64,000 bases of DNA. Source: Vulcanimicrobiota bacterium. Its GTDB lineage: Bacteria > Vulcanimicrobiota > Vulcanimicrobiia > Vulcanimicrobiales > Vulcanimicrobiaceae. How positions within the stretch are numbered: position 1 is the first letter of the stretch; every line of letters starts with the position of its first letter. The notes below the pieces were generated by a model. The model did not search any database and was not told where the DNA came from. It saw only the letters and a list, made by a program, of their open reading frames with translations. Made by a program: the position numbers and the translations under genes. Positions 16,298 through 24,068 of this stretch are shown piece after piece. The DNA lies in the NCBI GenBank assembly GCA_013036095.1, contig JAAXCW010000001.1, positions 411,181 to 475,180 on the forward strand, written 5' to 3'.

Positions 16298-18160
16298 CTA
16301 AAAATCCATTGCGCGCGAGAGATCGCTCACGAGCAGCCAGCGCTCTTCTTCCGTAAGGCCATCAAGAAGCCGGTGCGCATCGAGAACCCAGAGAGCGGCC
16401 TTGAGGCGCGCCGAAAAGACGATATCGCTCTCAACGCCCCCCTTCTTCTTGTTCGGAAGCCCGCCAATAAAAAGCGTATCCGGCGGTAAAGAACTTGGCG
16501 GCTCCTCGCTGGATGAGAACACGATCTCAGGGGGCTTCGCGCGCGGCGCGTTGCGCCGGTGCGACCACATGCGCGCCGCAGTCTGCAGCAATATCTCGGC
16601 CTCGCGGGTTTCTTCTTGCCCCTTTTTATCGTATGCGACTGCCTTCTGATCCGCTTTCAGCCGTGAAAATAACCGGGTCATTGAACGGTGCACCCAGTAC
16701 TCTAGCTGCCGCACCGACGGATCCGTTTGCACAAACGATTCCCGGTCAACATTGAGTGCGTTCTCCAGCCCGTGATCGATGAACGCCTCAGCGGAAACCT
16801 GCCTGAGGCGAAGATTCTCCGATGTGCGAAATCCTAAGAACTGAGGGTCAAATAGGGTGCCGCTGGCGCCGGCAATGCGCGCTAAAATTCCGTTATTCTC
16901 TTTTGGAATGATCGCATAAGACCAAAAGAAATAGCCGGTTAGACGAAGGTCCGCGCCTTCGCGAGTGCTCGTGAAATCACCAACGAACATCTTAGGGCGC
17001 GGGAGCAGCCGGCGTGGGTCCGCGGCAAACTTCTGAAAAACAATAGGCCTGCGCAGTTCGATACCGTCAATATAGATTGAAAAGGGAATGGGCGGTGCCC
17101 CCTCTTCTGAAATCCCTAAGTAGGGACCAATCTTAATGCCAGGAGGCAAGTCTTCAATTTTTTCTGGTGTGCTGTCTCCCCCTAAGCTGTAAAAGTCAAT
17201 TCCGTCGTCAGCCGTCAACGAGAACGGATGGCGTTCCACGTACTTCAATGGCGCGCTCAATGAGATTTTCCACAGCATCGCAAGATAATAGTCGAGGGTC
17301 TTATCGATCGATGGCGATGCGGCTGCGGCTTCAGACTGAGTACTCAACGCGTCGACGAGTTTCTTGAATTTCTGAAGCGGGGATGCGCCAGGGGCCCACG
17401 GCAAAACTGCCTCGGTCTTCGGCTCGGCGCGCCCGATATGATACTTCAGCTCGCCTTTCTGGCGCGGCGCATTGGAACGCAATAAATCCCAACGGTCCGA
17501 ACTGCGCAGAATGTGACGCGCATCCTCAAGTACGTCATGCAAAACAATCCGCGTGTAATGCTTGTTGACTTCGGCAGGATGAACGCGTTGCCGCTCAACT
17601 TTTGCAAAACCCGCAACGTAGCGCTCACCTCCAGCAGGTTGAACCTGATCGGCATCAAGCCCACTAAGATCCAAATCGACGAAGAACCGGTACGAGGCAT
17701 CCTCCTGCTTCGATTCTACGGTCAGGTGTCTCGTTAGGCGCGCCACAGAGTACAGGCCGATCCCCATCTGCCCGATCAGCTTTCGGCCGCCTGGGCTAAC
17801 GCCTACCGAACGCGTCACGCCTGCCGCGGAACCGCGCTCGGAGCGCTTGAGTGTCCCACCAACATGGTGCACCAAATATGCGATCGCGGTCTCGGACATC
17901 CCGATACCGTCGTCCTCAATTTCAATCTTGTCGAAAAAAGGCGGATGCATCGTAATGCGAATCTCGGTCGCATCCGCGTCATAGGAGTTGGAAACCAGCT
18001 CGCGCAGCGCAGAAGCGGGCTCGCGGTACAGGCCAAGGGTGATCCGCTCGAAAACCTGCGGATCGGTCGCGACTTCTGTGGTTACCGAGCCGGATGCAGC
18101 GAGTTGTTTTCGGAATTCCTCATCGGACGCTGCACGCGCCTTAACGCGTTGTGCGGCCAC
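16298..18160 (-). CDS. GHKL (HSP90/MutL/MORC-like) ATPase of a methyltransferase-linked system
   Basis: 620 residues. The N-terminal GHKL ATPase fold is clear: RELVSNSYDADATEI (N-box Asn), EIEDDGIGMSETA (G1 box, DDGIG) and GRKLIGQMGIGLYSVARL (G2 box, GQMGIG). The rest is unassigned and ends with a helical region. Free-standing GHKL ATPases of this kind occur beside DNA methyltransferases and Vsr nucleases in systems related to MORC and MutL homologues. The gene overlaps the methyltransferase stop by 20 bp, showing tight coupling. The likely role is an ATP-driven clamp sensing or acting on DNA in defence; the role is inferred and the fold is seen. Confidence 0.85.
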   Translation of the reverse strand: MAAQRVKARAASDEEFRKQLAASGSVTTEVATDPQVFERITLGLYREPASALRELVSNSYDADATEIRITMHPPFFDKIEIEDDGIGMSETAIAYLVHHVGGTLKRSERGSAAGVTRSVGVSPGGRKLIGQMGIGLYSVARLTRHLTVESKQEDASYRFFVDLDLSGLDADQVQPAGGERYVAGFAKVERQRVHPAEVNKHYTRIVLHDVLEDARHILRSSDRWDLLRSNAPRQKGELKYHIGRAEPKTEAVLPWAPGASPLQKFKKLVDALSTQSEAAAASPSIDKTLDYYLAMLWKISLSAPLKYVERHPFSLTADDGIDFYSLGGDSTPEKIEDLPPGIKIGPYLGISEEGAPPIPFSIYIDGIELRRPIVFQKFAADPRRLLPRPKMFVGDFTSTREGADLRLTGYFFWSYAIIPKENNGILARIAGASGTLFDPQFLGFRTSENLRLRQVSAEAFIDHGLENALNVDRESFVQTDPSVRQLEYWVHRSMTRLFSRLKADQKAVAYDKKGQEETREAEILLQTAARMWSHRRNAPRAKPPEIVFSSSEEPPSSLPPDTLFIGGLPNKKKGGVESDIVFSARLKAALWVLDAHRLLDGLTEEERWLLVSDLSRAMDF

Positions 18161-19484
18161 GAGGAATCAAACTCTTTCTGATATGACAAGCGATCGCGAA
18201 AGCTAAAAGGGGCGGGACTGCGTTCGCGACTTGCAGCGGCTGGTTCGCACGAGCCCCGAGAAATACATAGTTAACGGGAAAACTCTGGATCGAGGCAGCC
18301 TCTCGGACAGACAACGTGCGGTGGCAAGTTGGATGAACTGGTAGGGCGCGGTGCCCTGCAATTATCGTGTTCGCATATAACCGCGAAAGCCTCCGGTATG
18401 ACAAGGGGCCGCCGTTGCTTCGAATCTTCTTAATTTTCTTCAACACTCGCCGAGAATGGCGCATAGTTCCCACGTTCCAAATATAGAAACCATTGCTCAA
18501 ACGGTACCAGTCACGGGCGCATCCGTGTTGCCGGCTCGGTAACCCGCGCAAAACTTCCGTGACCGTTGGCGCCGACGGCAACCGGCTTCGATCTGTCTGT
18601 TCACGGTGCGTTGCTGGCGGAGCTCCTAACGGACGCATAGACTTGCGCCGTCCAAAAAAGAAATACCGCTGACGCTTCTGAGGGACTCCGTAATCAAGAG
18701 CTCGCAAAAGATGAACCTCGACCTTAAAGTGCTTTCCGAGCTCTGCTTCAACAATCTCTTTGTAGCTCCGGCGGCCGAACTTGCGGTTCATGCCAGGAAC
18801 ATTCTCAATGAGTACTACCTGCGGCTTCAAGCCACGCGCAATTGCCAACACATGCCTGAACAGATGATGCCGCGGATCTCTTCTTTTGCGAAGTCCGGCG
18901 ACAGAGTACGACTGACAAGGTGGACCAGCACATATCGCAGACACGTTGGGCCCCGCCGCACGGCGAACCTGGGCCGCCGTCAGCTTCCCAATATCGGCTT
19001 CAATCACCGGAACTCCAGGGTTATTGAAACGGTATGTTTGAGCGGCGTTGCGATCCATCTCGACAGCGAGGCCGACTCGAAAACCAGCCTTGCGAAAGCC
19101 GCTCCCAAGACCGCCGGCACCTCCAAAAAGATCAACGACAACCGGGAGTTCGCTCGAACGAATTCTTTGCTTGCCAAGGCCACAAAAAGAAACGAGCGGA
19201 CATTGTGCACAGCGAGGCTGAGCGCGGCAGACGCGCCGGCGGTGGAAAAGGAGAGCAGTAAAATCCGCCGGTGCAAAGTGCCGCGCCGCTACTCCGAGCC
19301 GCTCAAACATTTGACGCAGATCTCTTGCGCCCGATGATGTTCCGCCTTTAGCGGAGCGGCCCTGACCAACGATCTTGTCGAAGTACATTGTTCTGAGCAG
19401 CTCATTAACCCGAGATGCGACCAGAGGCGCCCGCCGCCCATCGACGAGGCTACGTTTCAAGGCGGTCCTGCGCGAAAGAAACAA
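18141..19484 (-). CDS. Cytosine-5 DNA methyltransferase with N-terminal EndoIII-like Cys cluster
   Basis: 447 residues. The methyltransferase motifs are in order from about residue 115: VVDLFGGAGGLGSGF (I), GPPCQSYSVAG (IV, catalytic Cys), LIENVPGM (VI), VPQKRQRYFFFG (VIII) and VANAVPPLLA (X). Before it lie about 110 extra residues with CRAQPRCAQCPLVSFC, close to the 4Fe-4S loop of endonuclease III/MutY, though the spacing is C-x5-C-x2-C-x5-C rather than C-x6-C-x2-C-x5-C. No HhH glycosylase motif is evident, so this is probably a structural or DNA-sensing remnant. It is coupled to the GHKL ATPase, with vsr convergent. It may serve as the DrmMII-type modification subunit for the DISARM genes at 25703-34142, though it is not adjacent to them. 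Confidence 0.93.
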   Translation of the reverse strand: MFLSRRTALKRSLVDGRRAPLVASRVNELLRTMYFDKIVGQGRSAKGGTSSGARDLRQMFERLGVAARHFAPADFTALLFHRRRVCRAQPRCAQCPLVSFCGLGKQRIRSSELPVVVDLFGGAGGLGSGFRKAGFRVGLAVEMDRNAAQTYRFNNPGVPVIEADIGKLTAAQVRRAAGPNVSAICAGPPCQSYSVAGLRKRRDPRHHLFRHVLAIARGLKPQVVLIENVPGMNRKFGRRSYKEIVEAELGKHFKVEVHLLRALDYGVPQKRQRYFFFGRRKSMRPLGAPPATHREQTDRSRLPSAPTVTEVLRGLPSRQHGCARDWYRLSNGFYIWNVGTMRHSRRVLKKIKKIRSNGGPLSYRRLSRLYANTIIAGHRALPVHPTCHRTLSVREAASIQSFPVNYVFLGARANQPLQVANAVPPLLAFAIACHIRKSLIPRGRTTR

Positions 19485-19724
19485 GGATGCGGTTTCTGCG
19501 CTTGGGCTCGCTATAAGAAAACTGCAAACTTTTCACAAGCTCTCTGACTGACGGCCACCTTTAAGATATAGCAGAAAACCCTGCGGCTCAGCCCCGAGCC
19601 GCGAACTTTATTTAGCGCGTTTTGTTCGTGTCACCATGTTGGATATCCCGCAACATGCCGGTTGCTTTTTCCTGGAGCCGCCACGGCTCGCCGTGCGAGA
19701 GCCGTGGACGGCTCGGGAGAAACG

Positions 19725-20420
19725 GTGGCAAGAAGCAAGTCACGATCAACCCATGAACGCCTCGCGGCAGCGTACGAGGCTTATAAGAAATACCGATCGC
19801 TTTCAAAGGCCGGAGCATCGCTCCGCCCTCCCGTCAAGAGAACGCAGATGCAAAACCTCCTTGCTAAAGGCGCAGCGCTTGGGCTTTTCAATTACGCTCC
19901 GCGCACAAACGGAAAACCCAAACGCGTTAACCACGAGCGGATCACAGAAGCCGGTGATCTCTACAGGCGCCTCCGCAGTTTTGCTGCCGCAGGCCGGGCC
20001 ATGGACCCGCCCGTTGGGAAAACGCGCGCGAGAAGACTTGTTCAAATCGGAACAGAGCTGGGATTTCTTTCTGCTCCTGAAAGCCGCCGACAGCTACGCA
20101 GCGAGGACATCGTGAATGCAATACTCGCATCCGGTTCGGTCAAGGCCGCCGCTAAGGATCTACGCATCGGCCTAAAAACTCTGTACGCGAAATTCGGACC
20201 AGAGATCGTCGGCCTCTCGGCCCAAGCTCGGCGCCAGCACGCCAAGACCAGAGTTCTCAACCGCTACAAAAGCACGGCGCGCTCCTTGCGTTATAACCCG
20301 CCCGTAACTCCAAAAGCTCTGGGCGCCGCATTGTATTCCCGTATTTTGGACTTGTGGAAAACGCCGAAAGCATTCCTGATTGAGAACGCGATCGAAGCCG
20401 GAAGAAACCCGCTGGCGTGA
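19725..20420 (+). CDS. DNA-binding protein with tandem HTH-like repeats, unknown
   Basis: 231 residues from GTG 19725 (GGGAG 7-8 nt upstream). Two similar units are visible. One holds YKKYRSLSKAGASLRPPV then TQMQNLLAKGAALGLF; the other YRRLRSFAAAGRAMDPPV then TRARRLVQIGTELGFLS. A Fis-like helix pair follows (ILASGSVKAAAKDLRIGLKT). The protein is strongly basic, so nucleic-acid binding is likely. It is divergent from the methyltransferase gene across 240 bp and may regulate it or act as its DNA-targeting partner. I recognise no named family. The gap 19485-19724 contains a 7-bp GC hairpin (GCGGCTC/GAGCCGC) and no gene. Confidence 0.6.
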   Translation: MARSKSRSTHERLAAAYEAYKKYRSLSKAGASLRPPVKRTQMQNLLAKGAALGLFNYAPRTNGKPKRVNHERITEAGDLYRRLRSFAAAGRAMDPPVGKTRARRLVQIGTELGFLSAPESRRQLRSEDIVNAILASGSVKAAAKDLRIGLKTLYAKFGPEIVGLSAQARRQHAKTRVLNRYKSTARSLRYNPPVTPKALGAALYSRILDLWKTPKAFLIENAIEAGRNPLA

Positions 20421-20478
20421 ATGCACGCCGAACGTAAGTTCGAAAAGCACGTCCGCCGAATCGCCCTTGAACGGCGGC

Positions 20479-22185
20479 TTACGCAATGATTTGAGCGGCG
20501 CCCGTGTATTGCTTGCCCGCTGCGTCCAAACCTGACCGCCAAAATTGAGGATCGCCCAGATAGTCACCGTGGACCCACACCCTCCAAGGGAACGCCGATC
20601 CTAGGCGAACGTTATCGCACACCGAGTGTGTCGAAGGCGTAGTCGTGCTCAACAATCGGCTGCCGGGCGCGACACTGGAGCGGTAAGAAACAATTTGGTT
20701 AGCGACGAGGTCATGCTCGTACCAAAAATTTGCCCAGTAAATACCCACGTGCCCCGTATTGGCCTTCTGAAGAACACTTTTATTTTTGGTAAAAAGATGT
20801 CCGTACACGTCATCGCGCCAGCGCTGCACCGATGCCGAATACGACGGGTTACGAACATCGAAAAAGAACCTGGTTTTTTCAAGCGATGTTCCAAAGGTAA
20901 TGAGCCCCCGCAGCCGTCGCCATAACGTTTCGGACATACCCTGCTCTTCGACTAATTCATGGATGTTCATCAAAGCGTCGAGGGCGATAGTGGAGCCGAG
21001 GCTGTGCGCGGCGACGAATATTTTATCGTAGTATGGTTGAACGACCGGAGGTTCAGTGTCCAAAATGTTCGCTTCTTCTACGTGTACGACCGTCGCCTTT
21101 GGGCGCTGATCGTCGGTCGTGCGTAGCACGCTTAAAATGACGCTCTCGACAGCCTGCACAATACTCTTGCGCAGTTCGAAAAATTTTGCATTTTCATCTT
21201 GGGTACAATATATCTGAACGTCCCCCAGAAAATTGATAAGGAACCCTTGGATAAGTGCCAGTGCGCTCTTTAGCGCTCCCACAGCTGCCACTAATGTGAA
21301 AGCCGGAGCGAGCGTCTCGTATACCCGGGCTCCCGGGGTTATTGGAAAACCCCAAGCCAAAACGCCAAAGCAAAATATCGACAGTGCGGCAAGCGCCGCC
21401 TGCATGTAATAACGCCAGGATGTACGCGGGCCTTCGCGGATGCGCGTATCGCCCGTCTTTTTCTGTTTTCGCCTACGCCAAGCTCGCTGCATTTCCATGA
21501 TAACGCTAAAAATGAGCTGCCAGAAGGCGTAAGAACCAATCGCGGCGATCAGCAGAACTATCGCGGCTCGAGACCCGAGGCCGTTTACCGCGTTTACGGG
21601 GTTTGTAAAAAAGGCGAGAAATCCGGGAATGATCTTCCCGCACGGTGTGCCCGCGCTACGTACAGTATCCCAGATTGATTGCATACCGCACGTGACTATT
21701 GAGGCATAGAGAAACCACGCACGGTCTGCAATCGCAGCAAACAGAATAAGCAACGCGACGATGATGAAAAAGGCGCAAAGCACGTAGCCGATGTCAAAAA
21801 GCGTCTTGCGAGGCGATGCATACAGCTTTGCAAATCCGTTAAGTGGCGAGAAAAGCGACCGTAACAACCATTGCAAGACGGCCTGTACCGTTGTCTGGTT
21901 CTTGTCGATCGGGCTCCAATAACCCTCAAAGACATCGTAAAAATGCTCAGTGTTTTCTGGAGTCTCGCCTTCAGGGTAGATCCGCACAGCGGTCGCATGC
22001 AAATCCGAAGCTGATGCGTCGCTGCGGGTGATCACCGGCCAGAGAATGGCCTTGCTCCATGACTTATTTAGGTGTTGCAGCCGGCACAGTTCTTGGCGCA
22101 GCCCCTCGGCAAAATCATCTTGCATCGCGTACCGAGGATGCGGGCAGACGCCATGCACGGCGATGATTGCCGTTTTGTTCTTCAA
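20479..22185 (-). CDS. Multi-pass membrane alpha/beta-hydrolase-like protein
   Basis: 568 residues from TTG 22185, which overlaps the upstream gene's stop and marks coupling; the open frame extends to 22248. Seen: TAIIAVHGVCPHPRY (strand and HG oxyanion loop) at the N-terminus; four to five membrane segments between about 130 and 330 (for example VLCAFFIIVALLILFAAIA); and IFVAAHSLGSTIALDAL with the nucleophile elbow AHSLG at about residue 400. A hydrolase domain split by membrane helices is unusual. Substrate is unknown; a membrane-lipid or lipoprotein target would fit. It lies between the methyltransferase module and the DISARM core. Confidence 0.65.
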   Translation of the reverse strand: MKNKTAIIAVHGVCPHPRYAMQDDFAEGLRQELCRLQHLNKSWSKAILWPVITRSDASASDLHATAVRIYPEGETPENTEHFYDVFEGYWSPIDKNQTTVQAVLQWLLRSLFSPLNGFAKLYASPRKTLFDIGYVLCAFFIIVALLILFAAIADRAWFLYASIVTCGMQSIWDTVRSAGTPCGKIIPGFLAFFTNPVNAVNGLGSRAAIVLLIAAIGSYAFWQLIFSVIMEMQRAWRRRKQKKTGDTRIREGPRTSWRYYMQAALAALSIFCFGVLAWGFPITPGARVYETLAPAFTLVAAVGALKSALALIQGFLINFLGDVQIYCTQDENAKFFELRKSIVQAVESVILSVLRTTDDQRPKATVVHVEEANILDTEPPVVQPYYDKIFVAAHSLGSTIALDALMNIHELVEEQGMSETLWRRLRGLITFGTSLEKTRFFFDVRNPSYSASVQRWRDDVYGHLFTKNKSVLQKANTGHVGIYWANFWYEHDLVANQIVSYRSSVAPGSRLLSTTTPSTHSVCDNVRLGSAFPWRVWVHGDYLGDPQFWRSGLDAAGKQYTGAAQIIA

Positions 22186-23474
22186 TGCGGCGTCACCGCC
22201 GGCTGTGGAAACCGTTCGCAATTCGGTTCTTGGCGCGGGTTGCTCCAAATTTGTCCGAGGACGGCTGTTGAAGGTGCTTCATCGCAGCGAGTGATCGGCG
22301 GCAGAGAACAGGCCAAAGTGGACTCCCGTGCGCAAAGCCGGTCCACAAACTGTTGCATGGCACGATCGATAGAATCATTTCCAATCATGGTTTCAGTATC
22401 CGAAGGGTTCAGTAAACTGAAACTCAGCGCCGCAATTGGGTTGATGCCGCTCCAGGAAAATTTCGGAAAAAGAAGGGCCCCAAGGCCTAGTATCGCGGTT
22501 TTGTCGGATGTCTTCACATACGTAGCCCGATCCTGACCGTAGACCGCTGGCGAAATCGCACCGCACGAATAGAGAAAGCCTCTGACGTAGGCAGTGTCGT
22601 TGGAAACGCCGATAAGCGCGCGATCGCGGTGCGAGCCTGTAGCCTCGTAGAGAATGTACTTCTCGCCGGAATTACAGCTGCCGCGGTTCATGATGTCTTC
22701 TGCCGACTCGGTTGCCGCTACGGCAGGAACTCCGCGGTGGATGAGCCAGCCAGCGAGCATGTCGTTCCACATCGCGACAGGTTGATTCACATCCGAAAGC
22801 GGCGCAAACGATGCAACGACAAGCGCGCCTGGAGGCGCGCCCGACAAGCCGAAGGACGGCCCGCTCCCAACGGTCGTCGGCGGAAGAAATGCTTGGAGAT
22901 CGGTAGCTTTCCATGACTTCACCGAGGCAGCCGATTCACCGTCGCGCTCTTTGAAGCGCCTTCCCGCAGCGTTCTGGGAAATTAAATTGTATTTGTCACC
23001 TGATACCGGCACAATCAAGACCTGCACTGGAGCGCCGACCCAATCCGGAAGCGTCTTTGCTATTTTGGCACGGTAACCGTGCGCGTGACCGTTTATCTGG
23101 GCGCAAAGCTCGCCCATGATCGCGGGCTGCCCAGCAGTAAGCTTGCACCCGGAAGCGGTCGTTTGAGCCCCTTTTTCGGCGGCCATCTTCCCTAAAGGCG
23201 CCCGGACATATAACGCGACGGTATCTTCGGCCGCAAACGCGTGCGCCTGGAGCGCGAAGCCGCTGGAGACGGTCGCGAAAATCATAAAAAGAGTTTGCAG
23301 AACCCGAACACGCGTTGCTGTTGCGGCCGCGAGTGCGTTGAGCAAATTTATGGGCGCCTCGTCTTCAGCAAGACTGCCAGTGTTTTCGTCCTCCGAAGGG
23401 GCAACAGCCGGTCGCCGCAAGCCGAGCTGGCGTACAGCCGATTCAGGCACCACAGGCGCTAAAAGCAACGGCAC
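22182..23474 (-). CDS. Exported or membrane-anchored protein, unknown
   Basis: 430 residues from GTG 23474, or a slightly later start, since GGAGG sits almost on the GTG. A hydrophobic segment at about 56-78 (VLQTLFMIFATVSSGFALQA) ending AHAFAAED looks like an internal or late signal sequence. The rest is soluble with several Cys (LCAQI, GSCNS, YSCGA, LCARE, CSLPP, RCDEA), suggesting disulfides outside the cytoplasm. No family recognised. Its stop codon overlaps the start of the membrane hydrolase gene, so the two probably act together, for example as an exported partner or inhibitor. Confidence 0.55.
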   Translation of the reverse strand: MPLLLAPVVPESAVRQLGLRRPAVAPSEDENTGSLAEDEAPINLLNALAAATATRVRVLQTLFMIFATVSSGFALQAHAFAAEDTVALYVRAPLGKMAAEKGAQTTASGCKLTAGQPAIMGELCAQINGHAHGYRAKIAKTLPDWVGAPVQVLIVPVSGDKYNLISQNAAGRRFKERDGESAASVKSWKATDLQAFLPPTTVGSGPSFGLSGAPPGALVVASFAPLSDVNQPVAMWNDMLAGWLIHRGVPAVAATESAEDIMNRGSCNSGEKYILYEATGSHRDRALIGVSNDTAYVRGFLYSCGAISPAVYGQDRATYVKTSDKTAILGLGALLFPKFSWSGINPIAALSFSLLNPSDTETMIGNDSIDRAMQQFVDRLCARESTLACSLPPITRCDEAPSTAVLGQIWSNPRQEPNCERFPQPAVTPH

Positions 23475-23822
23475 CCTCCGTCCTAACGGTGGCCTGGCCC
23501 GACCTTAAAGGCACCGGCCATTGGCCCCGGTATGATGGCCACTTTGAGCTAGCACGCTCCCACCCCTGCGCCCTTTCCGCGACCATAAGATGGAGGCCCC
23601 GAACACGTCGGCCCCCCATTTCCCCTGGGCGCGCCTCTTGGTGCGGATGCCCTTGAAACGCAGTCGCCACGCCACTTTTCCTTCATCCAGCCGACAAGCG
23701 GCTTTCGGAGGCTTGACATTTCGCTCTAGCGGGAAGCGTATCGCGCGGCATACTCTTAAGTGACTAGCTTATTTTGGCTAGTCACTTAAGCCACCCCTCG
23801 GGGTGAAAGGAGCCAAGAATCG
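23475..23822. promoter_or_regulatory. Intergenic control region with TTGACA and a 14-bp palindrome
   Basis: A gene-free stretch of about 350 bp. It contains TTGACA at 23713-23718 (a -35-like box), followed by AT-richer sequence, then the perfect inverted repeat at 23755-23790, a small CACCCC/GGGGTG hairpin (23792-23805) and an AAAGGAG ribosome binding site for the lipoprotein gene. No -10 box can be assigned confidently. Confidence 0.45.
23755..23790. promoter_or_regulatory. Perfect 14-bp inverted repeat, candidate operator of the TPR-LuxR regulator
   Basis: CTTAAGTGACTAGC (23755-23768) and GCTAGTCACTTAAG (23777-23790) are exact complements around an 8-nt AT-rich loop. The inner 18 nt (23763-23780) match the palindrome at 6870-6887 at 16 of 18 positions. 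It lies 33 bp before the lipoprotein gene and upstream of the LuxR-type gene. Confidence 0.6.
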
Positions 23823-24011
23823 ATGCCTTCTCTAAGAAAGGCCTTGTTTGCCCTTGCCGCCTTGGCGGCACTCTCGGCATGCACTAGCCGACTTCAGTCA
23901 ACGCTTGTTCCTCAAACTATCGGCGCCAAGGTCCCGGCAATAACGCCAATGGACGAGACCCCGCCGCCGTGCCCGACGTGTGACAGCGGCGGGGGGCTAC
24001 CCAACAGATAG
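23823..24011 (+). CDS. Small lipoprotein, 62 aa
   Basis: A short secreted protein with a classical lipoprotein signal: basic MPSLRK, a hydrophobic Ala/Leu core (ALFALAALAAL) and lipobox LSAC with Cys at residue 20. The mature part is 43 residues and Pro-rich with a CPTC pair near the end. AAAGGAG lies at proper distance before the ATG. It is 57 bp upstream of the TPR-LuxR regulator on the same strand, with a strong palindrome in front. A signal-precursor role, like lipoprotein-derived peptide pheromones, is possible but speculative. Confidence 0.65.
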   Translation: MPSLRKALFALAALAALSACTSRLQSTLVPQTIGAKVPAITPMDETPPPCPTCDSGGGLPNR

Positions 24012-24068
24012 ACGGCGCTCGCTAGTGGTAGCGGGTCAACTACGGCCCGCTACCCAAGTCTCTAACTC

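Noticed and set aside
16298..18160. Assignment of the GHKL protein as HtpG or MutL
   Set aside because: Only the ATPase boxes match. The C-terminal two-thirds lack the HSP90 middle domain or MutL features, and the context is a methyltransferase operon.
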